Part shown: positions 1 to 9,672 of the stretch, one piece after another
How the letters are laid out: every line of letters begins with the position of its first letter
Numbering within the stretch: position 1 is the stretch's first letter
Position numbers and translations under genes: made by a program
Origin: an uncultured Bacilli bacterium
GTDB lineage: Bacteria > Bacillota_I > Bacilli_A > RF39 > UBA660
Direction of reading: 5' to 3'
Length of the DNA stretch: 64,000 bases
Assembly (NCBI GenBank): GCA_934098345.1
Contig: CAKONX010000001.1
Coordinates: forward strand, 14,254-78,253
Notes under the pieces: generated by a model
Told to the model about the DNA's origin: nothing
The model's input: the letters and a program-made list of their open reading frames with translations, nothing else
The model's database searches: none

Positions 1-492
1 TAATCTGAAAAAATAAGCTTCTTCACATTTTTCTTGAACAACTCTTCCACAGTCAGGACATTTTCCATCAACTAATTGACTTTCAGTCCAAAAAGATTCA
101 CACGGTGTACAATATAATCCCTTATACTCACCTTTATAAATATCACCTTTATCATACATTTTTTTAAATATATGTTGAACTACTTCTTCATGATGCTTAT
201 CAGTTGTTCTTACAAATTTATCATAAGTAGTGTTCATTAAATCCCATATAGTTTTTATTTCACTAGCAACTTTATCAACATATGCTTGTGGTTCAATTCC
301 AGCTTCATTTGCTTTAATTTCTATTTTTTCTCCATGTTCATCTGTTCCTGTTTGAAAATAAACATCGTATCCTTCTAATCTTTTATTTCTTGCAATTGCA
401 TCTGCTAAAACAATTTCATATGTGTTTCCAATATGAGGTTTAGCTGAAGTATATGCAATTGCTGTACTAATATAATATTTTTCTTTTTCCAT
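1..492 (-). CDS. metG: Methionyl-tRNA synthetase, N-terminal part (cut by window edge)
   Basis: Class I aminoacyl-tRNA synthetase that charges tRNA-Met in the cytoplasm. I translated the first 164 codons from the minus strand. The start ATG (490-492) follows an AGGAG ribosome binding site. The class I signature appears as HIGN (about residues 20-23) in place of HIGH, followed by the family's TGTDEHGEK stretch. The CTPCESFW and CPDCG pairs are the zinc knuckle of the connective domain. The rest of the gene lies left of the window. It is preceded by a T-box leader whose probable specifier is AUG, which agrees with a Met enzyme. Identity is secure; full length cannot be judged. Confidence 0.95.
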   Translation of the reverse strand, partial: MEKEKYYISTAIAYTSAKPHIGNTYEIVLADAIARNKRLEGYDVYFQTGTDEHGEKIEIKANEAGIEPQAYVDKVASEIKTIWDLMNTTYDKFVRTTDKHHEEVVQHIFKKMYDKGDIYKGEYKGLYCTPCESFWTESQLVDGKCPDCGRVVQEKCEEAYFFRL

Positions 493-612
493 TTTTATCA
501 TTCTCCTTATAAATTTTATTCTATATTATTAATTCATAGTATATTAACACATCCGTTTAAATATCCTTAAATTAATAATAGTAATACTTTTTTCTATTAA
601 CAAAATAATCAC

Positions 613-822
613 CACCAATAAAAAAACATTCATAATATAGGAACGAACTAATCCGTGGTACCATCCTATTTTATGAATGTATTCATACACTTTATATCTT
701 AACGCGATTAAAACGATTTAAACTCCAGAGCCATTCGATTATTTTACTAACTTATCTGCTTTCACCTAACCAGATTCTCTAAAAAAGCCTTCAAATAACT
801 TCTTTCCTTCATTGCTTAACGA
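613..822 (-). ncRNA. T-box riboswitch leader of metG (Met specifier)
   Basis: The minus strand carries the T-box core GGATGGTACCACGG (653-666), pairing partner of the uncharged tRNA acceptor end. It lies inside a long terminator hairpin with arms 626-642 and 664-680, followed by a run of T. Upstream in the RNA is a long stem I region containing the GGTGAAAGCAGA stretch typical of the class. An AUG within CGAATGGCT (about 734-742) is the likely specifier. With uncharged tRNA-Met, an antiterminator should form and metG be transcribed. Specifier assignment is by eye. Confidence 0.9.
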
Positions 823-826
823 ACTT

Positions 827-855
827 AATATATCATGTATAATAATTTTATTCAA
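827..855 (-). promoter_or_regulatory. Promoter of the T-box/metG unit
   Basis: On the minus strand TTGAAT (850-855) and TATATT (827-832) are separated by 17 bases. The site lies immediately past the mfd stop codon and just before the T-box RNA, so transcription should start near 820. Confidence 0.55.
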
Positions 856-856
856 G

Positions 857-3800
857 TTATTTATCTATCATATTTACAATTTCATCTAATAATTTTACTT
901 CATAATATATAAAATGTTTTTCTAAATTTACTTTTGGTAAAGTAATAAATATTTTTTTCATCTTATAAGAAAATCTAAATTTTGGATTAATATTATATGC
1001 AAGTAAGAATAATTTATCTCCCTCTATTTTATTAGAAACATCTTCATTTAATTCTAATTCAATAGAAGCATCTGTTTGTTTAACTCTAGTAATATTAAGC
1101 TTATTTGCTAATTTTTCAAACCATTCTTCATACATATATATTTCCATTTTTTCATCAATTGTACCAAATCTGTCTTCAATTTCTTGTTTAGCTTTTAATA
1201 AAGTATCTTCATCTTTGATTTCATTAATGATTTTATGAATTTCAATTTTAATATCTTCTTCTTTAACATAGTTGTCATCTATATGATTTGCAACTTCTAT
1301 TAATGGATTTTTATCATCTTCTTCAATAACTTCTTCACCATTAAGCCTTTTTATTTCATCTTGAACCATTTGAGTATATAATTCAAGACCAACAGAATCA
1401 ACAAATCCAGCCTGTTCACTTCCAAGTAAATCACCTGCTCCACGAATAGATAAATCCCTCATAGCAATTTTATAACCAGAACCAAGTTCTGTAAAATCTT
1501 TTATAGATTGAAGCCTTTTTTTAGCTGTTTCTGTTAATATTCTTGATGGTTTATACATTAAATAAGCATATGCAATTTTATCACTTCTTCCAACTCTTCC
1601 TCTAAGTTGATATAGTTGTGATAATCCAAAATTGTCTGCATCTATTATAATTAAAGTATTTACATTTGGAATATCAATTCCAGTTTCAATTATAGTTGTA
1701 CATAAAAGAATATCATATTTATAATCAATATAATCACTTACAATATTTTCAAGCTCATTTTTATCCATTTGACCATGTGCAATTGCAATTCTTGCTTCAG
1801 GTACAAGCTTCTTTATCTTAGTTTCTTCATCAACTATACTTTGAACTTTATTATAAAGAATAAATATTTGCCCATTTCTAGACATTTCTTTATATATTGC
1901 ATCTTTAATTAATACATCATTTTCTTCTAAGACATAGGTTTGAACTGGATAACGATTAACTGGAGCCGTATCAATTATAGATAAATCTCTTAATCCACTC
2001 ATAGCCATTTTTAATGTTCTTGGTATAGGTGTTGCTGACAAAGTTAAAACATTTATATTATTTTTTAACTCTTTAATTTTTTCTTTATGAGTTACCCCAA
2101 ATCTTTGTTCCTCATCAATAACAAGTAATCCTAAATTTTTATAATCGATTTTATCATTTAGAAGTTTATGTGTTCCAAAAACTATATCAATAGTTCCTTC
2201 TTTTAAACCTTTAATTACCCGATTTGTTTCTTTAACTGATACAAATCTATTAAGTAAAGCAATGTTAACAGGATAATTTTTAAATCTTTCAAGAGCATTT
2301 AAATATTGTTGTCTAGATAACAGCGTTGTTGGACATAAATAAGCAACTTGGTGTCCGTTCATAACCGTTTTAAACATACCTCTAAATGCCACTTCAGTTT
2401 TACCAAAACCAACATCACCACATAAAAGTCTATCCATTGGCACCGGTGAATCTAGATCATGTTTTAATTCTTTTATACATTTTTCTTGATCAGATGTTGC
2501 GGTATATTCAAAATAGGAATCAAATACCTCTTCATCTGGATAATCTTTATAAGCATCCCCTTTGATACTGTTTCTAGCTGCATAAAGTTTTATTAACTCA
2601 TCAGAAATATCTTTGATTTTAGCTTTAACTTTCATTTTAGTTTTAGCCCAGTTAGTTGAATTTAAAGAATTTATTTTAGGTTGAACACCATCTGCATCTG
2701 AAAATTTATATATAGTATTTATTTTTTCAACTGGAATGTATACTTTATCATTACCTGCATAGTTAATTAAAATATAATCTCTCATCATTCCATTTTTAGT
2801 AAGTGCTTTTATTCCACCATAAATTCCTATACCATTACTTTGATGAACTACATAATCTCCCACTTTCAAATCATCAAAACTCTTTATTTTTCTACCTAAT
2901 TTATAAGAATTTTTATAAGTATTAATTACTTTTACATCATCTATATCATACTCACTTATTATTGAATAATTATTTATAATGAATCCTTCATTTATCTTTT
3001 TCTTTATTATGTTTATTTCACCAGGGACGATTGAACCAATATTAACACGTTCAAATAAAGATTCAATAGAATTAATTTGTCTATCATTACTTAAATAAAT
3101 AATTAAAGTATTTTTTTTACAATTAGAATTTACATAATCTTTTAAAGAATCATAGTTACCCTTAAATTTAATCATAGGTTTTGAATTATAAGATAAACTA
3201 TCTGAATAATTATTAACAGTTTCGATTCTTATAAAATTATCAACCATTATTTCATCATAATTATACATATATTTAATATCTTCATTTTTTGATTCATTAT
3301 ATTCTTTTATATCAATAAGTATTTTTTCATAACCATTTAATATTTGATTTTCATCAACAAAGAAAGTAAATGGATTATTCATGTATTCATAAAGCGAATT
3401 ATGTTCATCAGTTGATATTTCTGAAAATGGCATTAATTTATAACTAGATACTTCATTTATTGATAACTGAGTTTCTTCATTAAAGAATCTAATTGAATCT
3501 ATTTCATCTCCAAAAAATTCTAATCTTATTGGATGTTCACTTTCAATTGGAAAAATATCAATTATATATCCACGCACAGCATATTCTCCAGTTGAAGTAA
3601 CTAAAGAATCACGATTATATCCTAAAATATTAAGGGTATTTAAAAGTTCTTCTCTTTCATAAGTATTACCTTTTACTAAGTTTAGTTCATATTTGCTTGA
3701 TTCAGATTTTGTTGGTAAAAATCTTAAATATCCCATTAAGTTTGTAACAACAATACATTTCTCATTTTTAAGTCTTTCTAAGGTTTCTAATCTTCTAACT

Positions 3801-4051
3801 TTTAAATCTGGTGATATAGCTAGAGCTACTGATGCTAAAAAATCATCCATCGGAAAAAGACAGACATTGTCTGTATATGTTTTTAATCCTTGAAACATCT
3901 TATTTGCATCATATAAAGTATTCGTTACTATAAGAATATTTTCATTCGTCTTCTTATAGTAATTTAAATAATATTGAATAGTTAATTCTTCTGTAAGGCC
4001 ACAAACATGATATCCATTTTTATATTCAAAAATATCACTTAAAAAATCCAT
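857..4051 (-). CDS. mfd: Transcription-repair coupling factor Mfd
   Basis: ATP-dependent translocase that removes stalled RNA polymerase at lesions and recruits UvrA. The 1064-aa product has the UvrB-homology N-terminus, then the CarD-like RNAP-interaction domain (around residues 390-450, with the motif DYVVHQSNGIGIYGG). The SF2 helicase part follows: Walker A GDVGFGKT near residue 548, DEEQRFG (DExH box) near 647, and the GRVGRSDKIAYAYL motif VI region. The C-terminal TRCF domain follows. It is somewhat shorter than the usual 1150-1180 aa. It follows pth by 8 bases in the Bacillus-like order pth-mfd and ends the minus-strand series before the T-box/metG unit. Confidence 0.97.
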   Translation of the reverse strand: MDFLSDIFEYKNGYHVCGLTEELTIQYYLNYYKKTNENILIVTNTLYDANKMFQGLKTYTDNVCLFPMDDFLASVALAISPDLKVRRLETLERLKNEKCIVVTNLMGYLRFLPTKSESSKYELNLVKGNTYEREELLNTLNILGYNRDSLVTSTGEYAVRGYIIDIFPIESEHPIRLEFFGDEIDSIRFFNEETQLSINEVSSYKLMPFSEISTDEHNSLYEYMNNPFTFFVDENQILNGYEKILIDIKEYNESKNEDIKYMYNYDEIMVDNFIRIETVNNYSDSLSYNSKPMIKFKGNYDSLKDYVNSNCKKNTLIIYLSNDRQINSIESLFERVNIGSIVPGEINIIKKKINEGFIINNYSIISEYDIDDVKVINTYKNSYKLGRKIKSFDDLKVGDYVVHQSNGIGIYGGIKALTKNGMMRDYILINYAGNDKVYIPVEKINTIYKFSDADGVQPKINSLNSTNWAKTKMKVKAKIKDISDELIKLYAARNSIKGDAYKDYPDEEVFDSYFEYTATSDQEKCIKELKHDLDSPVPMDRLLCGDVGFGKTEVAFRGMFKTVMNGHQVAYLCPTTLLSRQQYLNALERFKNYPVNIALLNRFVSVKETNRVIKGLKEGTIDIVFGTHKLLNDKIDYKNLGLLVIDEEQRFGVTHKEKIKELKNNINVLTLSATPIPRTLKMAMSGLRDLSIIDTAPVNRYPVQTYVLEENDVLIKDAIYKEMSRNGQIFILYNKVQSIVDEETKIKKLVPEARIAIAHGQMDKNELENIVSDYIDYKYDILLCTTIIETGIDIPNVNTLIIIDADNFGLSQLYQLRGRVGRSDKIAYAYLMYKPSRILTETAKKRLQSIKDFTELGSGYKIAMRDLSIRGAGDLLGSEQAGFVDSVGLELYTQMVQDEIKRLNGEEVIEEDDKNPLIEVANHIDDNYVKEEDIKIEIHKIINEIKDEDTLLKAKQEIEDRFGTIDEKMEIYMYEEWFEKLANKLNITRVKQTDASIELELNEDVSNKIEGDKLFLLAYNINPKFRFSYKMKKIFITLPKVNLEKHFIYYEVKLLDEIVNMIDK

Positions 4052-4059
4052 AATATCAC

Positions 4060-4605
4060 CTAATTATATTTACTCATTAATTCTTGAATATTAAGTTTAT
4101 TAAAATCTTCAATTATATGATTAATGGTTTGAAAAGATGAATTAAGTGTTTCTAGTTCATTAGGAGAAAATTTTGATAGTACATAGTCTTTTGTATCCAT
4201 ATTTCTATTATGTGCAATTCCTACTTTAATTCTTGCAAATTCATTTGTATTTAAATACTTAATTATATCTTTTATTCCATTATGTCCACCTGAAGATGAA
4301 TTTATCTTTATTCTTATTTTACCAAAATCTAAATCCATATCATCTTGGATAATTAACAAATCATTTATATTTAGTTTGTAAAAATTCATAAAATCATATA
4401 CTACTTTACCTGATAAATTCATAAAACTTAAAGGTCTTACAAAAATATATTTTTCACCATTAATGTTTGTTTCATAATATTCTCCATTAAATTTTTTTGA
4501 GTATTTTACTTCACCTAAATAATTATCAATTGCCATAAAGCCTATATTATGTCTAGTTTTTTCATATTCTTTACCAGGATTTCCTAGTCCAACTATTAGT
4601 TTCAT
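4060..4605 (-). CDS. pth: Peptidyl-tRNA hydrolase
   Basis: Cleaves peptidyl-tRNA released from stalled ribosomes and recycles the tRNA. The 181-aa length is typical. The catalytic set is visible: N9 in GLGNPG, H19 in TRHNIGF, N63 in FMNLSG, D89 in QDDMDLDFG, and N109 in SSGGHNG. The start ATG overlaps the stop of the upstream methyltransferase gene by four bases, so the two are translationally coupled, and mfd follows 8 bases downstream. Confidence 0.97.
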   Translation of the reverse strand: MKLIVGLGNPGKEYEKTRHNIGFMAIDNYLGEVKYSKKFNGEYYETNINGEKYIFVRPLSFMNLSGKVVYDFMNFYKLNINDLLIIQDDMDLDFGKIRIKINSSSGGHNGIKDIIKYLNTNEFARIKVGIAHNRNMDTKDYVLSKFSPNELETLNSSFQTINHIIEDFNKLNIQELMSKYN

Positions 4606-5312
4606 TTTGTACCTCCAAAGATTCCTTGATATGTTTTATTTTCATCTATATATACTGGTCTCTCTATTTTTACATAATCTTTTCCACCATAAAGTGCTTC
4701 AATTAATATTAGTGAACTCTCACCATTTCTATTATCATAAACAGGGACAATTCTTTTTATACCAAATTTATATTTTTTTAATGCTTCAATAATTTCTATA
4801 ATTCTTGAACTTGTATGAACAAGATAGAAATATCCACCAACATTTAAAGATTTTGCTGCAATTGAAACAACTTCATCTAAATTAGTAGTTATTTCATGTC
4901 TTGCTTTAGCTAAAATATCATTATCATTTATAATTTTTTCATTATGATAAACAAAATATGGTGGATTACATGTAACAATATCGTACTTTGTTTTAAAATT
5001 AATATTTTTTATATCATCATTTCTATAATCAATATTACCAATGTTATTAACCTCAATTGATTTTTTACCAAGCTCATAAATTTCTTTTTGTATTTCGTAA
5101 GCAACTACATTAATTTTGCTACCGTATTTTTTTGATAAAATTAATGGAATTGGTGCATTACCTGAACATAAATCCAAGATATTTTTAGAATTTTTTCTAA
5201 CCTTAACAAACTCAGCTAGTAAAACTGAGTCAACTGAAAATTTAAAATAATCTTTATTTTGGTATATTTTCATATCATAATCATATAAATCATTTAATTC
5301 TATCTGATTCAT
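4602..5312 (-). CDS. trmN6: tRNA1(Val) (adenine-37-N6)-type methyltransferase
   Basis: SAM-dependent methyltransferase of the TrmN6/YfiC-YabB family, which methylates adenine-37 in the tRNA anticodon loop. The SAM-binding loop is LDLCSGNAPIPLIL, and the catalytic motif is NPPY in TCNPPYFVY. I chose the ATG at 5312 (236 aa) because a GGAG sequence precedes it at a workable distance. The in-frame ATG six codons earlier (5330) has no ribosome binding site. The gene overlaps the end of ricT by 23 bases and the start of pth by 4, inside one long operon. Substrate is inferred from the family. Confidence 0.85.
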   Translation of the reverse strand: MNQIELNDLYDYDMKIYQNKDYFKFSVDSVLLAEFVKVRKNSKNILDLCSGNAPIPLILSKKYGSKINVVAYEIQKEIYELGKKSIEVNNIGNIDYRNDDIKNINFKTKYDIVTCNPPYFVYHNEKIINDNDILAKARHEITTNLDEVVSIAAKSLNVGGYFYLVHTSSRIIEIIEALKKYKFGIKRIVPVYDNRNGESSLILIEALYGGKDYVKIERPVYIDENKTYQGIFGGTK

Positions 5313-6075
5313 AAACACATTTATCTCCATTTATTTCAACCGTGTATTTTTTATTTAAAATATCTATTGAAACAACTCTGCCTTCTCCATCTGGAGTCTT
5401 CACGTTTTCTCCTACTTTTGGTAAAAGTTTTCTATGACATGTATATACATCATCTTCATATGCAAGGCAGCATAATAATCTACCACAAGCCCCATTAATT
5501 TTACTTGGATTTAAAGCAATATTTTGATTCTTTGCCATATTTATACTTATTGTATCTATGCCATTTAAAAATGAAGCACAGCATAATGGTCTGCCACAAT
5601 GACCTAATCCACCAATTTCTTTAGATTTATCTCTTACTCCAATTTGATGAAGTTCAATTCTTGTTTTATATTTGGCAGCAAGTTCTTTTACTAAATCTCG
5701 GAAATCAACACGATCATCTGAAATAAAATTAAAAATTAGTTGTTTTCTATCTAAAGTATAAGAAGCGTCTAGTATTTTCATTTTTATATTCATCTTTTTT
5801 ACTAACTCTTTTGCATAATTTAAAGCAAGTTTTGCATCTTTTAAATTATTCAAATAATTATTATAATCTTTTTTTGTTGAAATTCTAAGTACTGGTTTCA
5901 TATTTTCTATATTTATATTTTTAGATTCCTTAATATCTATATCTGTTACTTTTGCAAATTGTTCACCTTTTTCTGTTTCTACAACAACTGTTAGATTCTT
6001 TTTTAGATCCAAATCTTCATATTTAAAATAATATATTTTACCAGAATCTTTAAATTTTATTCCACATATCTTCAT
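5290..6075 (-). CDS. ricT: RicT/YaaT, PSP1-domain regulatory protein
   Basis: Member of the PSP1 family. In Bacillus it is part of the RicA-RicF-RicT (Y-) complex, which carries Fe-S clusters and directs mRNA processing by RNase Y, with effects on competence and sporulation. The 261-aa product has the conserved cysteine sets of the family: LGHCGRPLCCASF in the middle and GACGRLLCCLAYEDD plus a further Cys (YTC) downstream. The position between holB and a methyltransferase gene matches Bacillus yaaT. It sits 4 bases after holB. Presence of a comK homolog in this window makes the competence link interesting, but that link is inference. Confidence 0.92.
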   Translation of the reverse strand: MKICGIKFKDSGKIYYFKYEDLDLKKNLTVVVETEKGEQFAKVTDIDIKESKNINIENMKPVLRISTKKDYNNYLNNLKDAKLALNYAKELVKKMNIKMKILDASYTLDRKQLIFNFISDDRVDFRDLVKELAAKYKTRIELHQIGVRDKSKEIGGLGHCGRPLCCASFLNGIDTISINMAKNQNIALNPSKINGACGRLLCCLAYEDDVYTCHRKLLPKVGENVKTPDGEGRVVSIDILNKKYTVEINGDKCVYESDRIK

Positions 6076-6079
6076 AAAA

Positions 6080-6913
6080 CTACTCCCACATTAATATCAT
6101 TTTGTTTAAAATTAATTCTTTATTTAAATTGAATTTAAATTCACCTTGAATTTGTTCAATCAATGTTATTCTTTTAGCTAATATTTTTATATCATTAATA
6201 TCTACACTTACTAAAATTTGTTCAATTAATGATTTATCACAATTTAATTGATTTAATAAATAATCATACTTTATTATATACGCTTTTCTTAATATATCAA
6301 GTATTGTTTCAATTTCAAATCTTTCTTTTTTAGCAATTTGTTTTACATGATTCATTAATATATATTTTTTAGTTGAATTTAATTTAAAAGCAAAATCCAT
6401 TGTTTCTTCAAAATATTTATATTGTTCTTCAGTTATAGATAATACATCTTTAATATCTTCAAACTTGTAATTTATCTTAAATAATTCACATCTACTTTTT
6501 ATAGTAGGTAATATTTTTGAAACAGAAGTAGTTATAAAAAAACCTACAATGTTCTTTTCTGGTTCTTCTAAAAACTTCAAAATTTTATTAGCAGAAGACA
6601 AATTTAATTTTTCTGCTTCCTTTATAATATATATTGAATAACTTCCCATTATTGAAGTAGTAGAAAAAGTATCAATTATATTTTCAATTTGAAAAACTTT
6701 AATTTCTTTTCCATCTGGTTCAACTGAAATTAAATCTGGAAAATTATTATTATCAATTAAATTATCATACTCATGATTTGTAATAACTTTTATAATATTT
6801 AATACATCTTCATAACATTTAGTGATATTGTTTGTTTCAAACAAAAAAGCATGAGAATTTTTTTTCTCAAGAAATGTTTTTTCTATATTTTTAATTATTG
6901 CTTCTTTGTCCAT
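6080..6913 (-). CDS. holB: DNA polymerase III delta' subunit
   Basis: Clamp-loader subunit that works with the tau/gamma product of dnaX and delta to load the beta clamp. The 277-aa protein keeps the AAA+ fold motifs SANKILKFLEEPEKN (sensor/collar region) and the SRC motif KSRCELFKI. It has no functional Walker A, as expected for delta'. It is somewhat shorter than the typical 320-330 aa, the loss being mainly in the C-terminal collar domain. It lies in the dnaX-ebfC-recR-bofA-holB-ricT order familiar from Bacillus, 4 bases after the small membrane gene. Confidence 0.9.
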   Translation of the reverse strand: MDKEAIIKNIEKTFLEKKNSHAFLFETNNITKCYEDVLNIIKVITNHEYDNLIDNNNFPDLISVEPDGKEIKVFQIENIIDTFSTTSIMGSYSIYIIKEAEKLNLSSANKILKFLEEPEKNIVGFFITTSVSKILPTIKSRCELFKINYKFEDIKDVLSITEEQYKYFEETMDFAFKLNSTKKYILMNHVKQIAKKERFEIETILDILRKAYIIKYDYLLNQLNCDKSLIEQILVSVDINDIKILAKRITLIEQIQGEFKFNLNKELILNKMILMWE

Positions 6914-6917
6914 ATCA

Positions 6918-7106
6918 TCACCAAAAAAATTTATATGCTAATATTCCATAAATTATTAAGCCAGGAAATCCTAGTATTGAAGTTACTATTAAACTAAAAT
7001 AATTTATTGGAACATAATAACCAAGTTTTACTAAAATTATATTTAAACTATAAATTGTAATTGTTGAAAACAAAACGTTTTTTAACATTTTTTTTATTTT
7101 ATTCAT
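6918..7106 (-). CDS. bofA: BofA-like small membrane protein
   Basis: A 62-aa protein with two hydrophobic segments (about residues 13-32 and 36-58) and a GFPG turn in the second. This matches the C-terminal half of BofA, which in Bacillus inhibits the SpoIVFB protease and delays pro-sigma-K processing in the forespore outer membrane. The assignment rests on the hydrophobic pattern, the G-x-P-G motif and the position directly after recR, exactly where Bacillus has bofA. Sequence similarity is weak because the protein is short. A generic small membrane protein is the alternative. Confidence 0.6.
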   Translation of the reverse strand: MNKIKKMLKNVLFSTITIYSLNIILVKLGYYVPINYFSLIVTSILGFPGLIIYGILAYKFFW

Positions 7107-7145
7107 GTAATCACCATATTACAATATATTTAAATAAATATTTCT

Positions 7146-7742
7146 TTATGATATTTCTTTTCTATCTAATAATGCTTGATCTAAAGTTAAGGAATCTAAA
7201 TAATCAATTTCAACTCCCATTGGAATACCATAAGATAATCTTGTAACTTTTATATTTTTATCTTCTAATATTTTTTTAATATATAATGTTGTAGTTTTTC
7301 CTTCAATTGAAGATTTTAAAGCTACAATAACTTCAGCATTTTCAACTCCATCTAATCTACTAACTAAACTAGATAAATTAATATCTTCTGGATAAATACC
7401 ATCCATAGGAGATATAAGTCCATTAAGTACATGATATTTTCCATTAAATGTTCCAGACTTTTCAAACATAAATACACTTTTATAATCTTCTACTACACAT
7501 ATTAAATCATTTCTTCTATGTTCATTTTCACAAATATAACAAATTTCAGAATCTGTTAAATGTCCGCATATTTTGCATCTATGTAATTTGCTTTTACAGT
7601 CTTTTATTGCTTCAACAAAATTATCAATATCTTCATCACTTAATTCAATTAAAGCGAGTGCATTTCTCTCAGCACTTTTTTCTCCTACACCAGGTAATTT
7701 TTTAAATGAATTTATTACATTATTTAAACTGCTTGGATACAT
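7146..7742 (-). CDS. recR: Recombination mediator RecR
   Basis: Acts with RecO and RecF to load RecA onto SSB-coated gaps. The 198-aa protein has the N-terminal helix-hairpin-helix (KLPGVGEKSAERNA), a four-cysteine zinc finger (C56, C59, C68, C71), a Toprim domain beginning ICVVEDY with the SSIEGKTT segment, and the C-terminal Walker-B-like tail. Length is standard. It follows ebfC by one base, the widespread dnaX-ebfC-recR cluster. Confidence 0.97.
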   Translation of the reverse strand: MYPSSLNNVINSFKKLPGVGEKSAERNALALIELSDEDIDNFVEAIKDCKSKLHRCKICGHLTDSEICYICENEHRRNDLICVVEDYKSVFMFEKSGTFNGKYHVLNGLISPMDGIYPEDINLSSLVSRLDGVENAEVIVALKSSIEGKTTTLYIKKILEDKNIKVTRLSYGIPMGVEIDYLDSLTLDQALLDRKEIS

Positions 7743-7743
7743 A

Positions 7744-8043
7744 TTAAATCAATCCACCTAGTTGTTTACCATACATTCCAAGTTTAGATTCAATATCACG
7801 TTCAATTTTTGTAACTGCATCATTAAATGCAATTTTAACCATATCTTCTAAAATATCAAGATCATCTGCATCAAAATTTTCCATCTTTTTAAATTTTACA
7901 CTTTTTAATTTTTTATCACCAGTTAATATTACATCAACTAATTCAGATGAACCAGTGTATTCTGTTCCATATATTTCTTGTTGTTTTCTTTCTATATCTT
8001 TTTGCATTCTTTGGGCTTGTGCCATTAAATTATTCATATTCAT
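7744..8043 (-). CDS. ebfC: YbaB/EbfC nucleoid-associated protein
   Basis: Small DNA-binding protein of the YbaB/EbfC family, which forms tweezer-like dimers and coats the nucleoid. The 99-aa sequence has the charged N-terminal helix (MAQAQRMQKDIERKQQEI) and the DDLDILEDMVKIAFNDA helix characteristic of the family. A GGAGAG ribosome binding site precedes the first ATG. It is located between dnaX and recR as in most bacteria. Confidence 0.95.
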   Translation of the reverse strand: MNMNNLMAQAQRMQKDIERKQQEIYGTEYTGSSELVDVILTGDKKLKSVKFKKMENFDADDLDILEDMVKIAFNDAVTKIERDIESKLGMYGKQLGGLI

Positions 8044-8054
8044 ATTTATCTCTC

Positions 8055-9638
8055 CTATTCCATATTCACATTATTTGTGCCAAATATACTTTCTGCAAGT
8101 TGGCACGAATTATCATCTTTATTAATGAATCCTGATTCATCTATTATTTCATATTTTTTTTCTTTATCGTATGTTGTTAAAAACTTTTTCCATTCTTGTT
8201 CATTTAAAAATATAAATTTATATTCTTTATCAGTAACTTTTTTAAATAGTATTTCTAACTCATGTAATTTTTTATTACCAATAATTTTTGAACTCTCACT
8301 TTTTGTGACTAATAAAGCATAAGAATTTGATACTATTTGAGGTACTGAATTTTTCACTATATTTCTAAATTCTTTCTCATCATTATTTTCTAAATAATTA
8401 TAAAAGTTTTTCCAAAGTTCAATAAATGCTATTTTATTTTCTTTACTTGCATTGACTAAAGCATTATTAGTTCTAACATCAATAAACTCTTTATCTACTT
8501 TATAGTAACCTGAATCATTACTATTTAACATATTGTTTACGTCAATTTTCATGTCTTTTGAAATTATTTCCCGGGAAATAATTTGATTAATATCTCGACT
8601 GCTTAAATTAACTTCATCATCATTAATAAAAGATATTAATTCAAGTTCCAACATTAAGAAACCATTTGAGTTACTATTTATTTTTCCAAGTAACTCGTTT
8701 AATGAATTGATAATTTTTCTTAATTGTTTAAAGGCATTGTTACTTACTCCTTTTTGTTTAAAGCTAATTGCTTTATTTAAAAAATATTCAATCATTTTAT
8801 CCAGTAATAGTTTAATATCTATACCGCTCATTTTAATTTCATTTAGTTTTAGAAGTAAGCTATCTAAATCATTATGTAAGATAGAAACATATATTTTTTC
8901 TATATCATCATCTGTTATGGTTCCATAATTTTCTTTAATTATATCTATAGTAATTTCATCACTTATCTTAGATAGTTGATCTAATATACTTAAAGCATCA
9001 CGCATACAACCATCTGATAAAAATGCTATTTCCGTTAAAGCTTCTTCAGAACATTTTATGTCTTCTTCTTTGCAAATATTATTAAGATGTTCCTTAATTT
9101 CATTTCTATCAATTCTTTGAAAATCAAATCTTTGGCATCTAGATAAAACAGTTATAGGAACTTTTTGAATTTCTGTTGTTGCTAAAATAAATATGACATT
9201 ATGAGGAGGTTCCTCAAGAGTTTTTAAAAAAGCATTCCAAGCACTTGTTGATAGCATATGAACTTCATCAATAATATATATTTTGTATTTGCTATTAGTT
9301 GGAGCAATATTTACTGAATCAACAATATTTCTTATATCATCAACGCTATTATTACTAGCTGCATCAAGTTCTATTATATCTGGATTTTGATTAAAATTTT
9401 TGCAGTTTTCACATTCTCCACAAGATATTCCATCTTTAGGATTTAAACAATTTAAAGCACGAGCAAATATTTTAGCTGTACTTGTTTTACCTGTGCCTCT
9501 AGGCCCAGTAAAAATATAAGCATGTGCAATTTTATCATTTATAATGGAATTAACTAATATTTTTTTTATAGAATTTTGTCCAACCAAATGATTAAAATCA
9601 CTTGGCCTATATTTTCTGTATAAAACCTTGTAGTCCAT
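8055..9638 (-). CDS. dnaX: DNA polymerase III subunits gamma/tau
   Basis: ATPase motor of the clamp loader. Walker A is GPRGTGKTS (residues 45-53), followed by a cysteine-rich zinc module (CLNPKDGISCGECENC), Walker B IYIIDEVHML and the sensor SRCQRFDF. The C-terminal half is divergent and contacts the polymerase in other species. I chose ATG 9638 (527 aa) because an AGGTGA ribosome binding site lies 5 bases ahead; an earlier GTG at 9647 overlaps that site. The coding sequence contains a 24-bp perfect palindrome (8561-8584) with the Noc-binding core. tadA and the SRP RNA lie upstream, as in Bacillus. Confidence 0.97.
   Translation of the reverse strand: MDYKVLYRKYRPSDFNHLVGQNSIKKILVNSIINDKIAHAYIFTGPRGTGKTSTAKIFARALNCLNPKDGISCGECENCKNFNQNPDIIELDAASNNSVDDIRNIVDSVNIAPTNSKYKIYIIDEVHMLSTSAWNAFLKTLEEPPHNVIFILATTEIQKVPITVLSRCQRFDFQRIDRNEIKEHLNNICKEEDIKCSEEALTEIAFLSDGCMRDALSILDQLSKISDEITIDIIKENYGTITDDDIEKIYVSILHNDLDSLLLKLNEIKMSGIDIKLLLDKMIEYFLNKAISFKQKGVSNNAFKQLRKIINSLNELLGKINSNSNGFLMLELELISFINDDEVNLSSRDINQIISREIISKDMKIDVNNMLNSNDSGYYKVDKEFIDVRTNNALVNASKENKIAFIELWKNFYNYLENNDEKEFRNIVKNSVPQIVSNSYALLVTKSESSKIIGNKKLHELEILFKKVTDKEYKFIFLNEQEWKKFLTTYDKEKKYEIIDESGFINKDDNSCQLAESIFGTNNVNME
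8561..8584. promoter_or_regulatory. Putative Noc-binding sequence (NBS) inside dnaX
   Basis: A 24-bp perfect palindrome whose central 16 bases, TATTTCCCGGGAAATA, equal the Bacillus Noc-binding consensus. It is the only CCCGGG-centred palindrome I found in the window. It is embedded in the dnaX coding sequence (encoding SREIISK), and NBS sites in Bacillus are also often intragenic. A Noc-type protein is encoded at 26272-27390. Confidence 0.8.
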
Positions 9639-9672
9639 AAGATTCACCTAGGTAAATTATATCATATTAGGC

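Noticed and set aside
3693..3893. Plus-strand ORF of 66 codons opposite mfd, and similar antisense ORFs opposite gyrA, gyrB, dnaX, recR, murA, prmC and addB
   Set aside because: All lie entirely inside conserved genes on the other strand, lack ribosome binding sites and have compositions typical of shadow frames.
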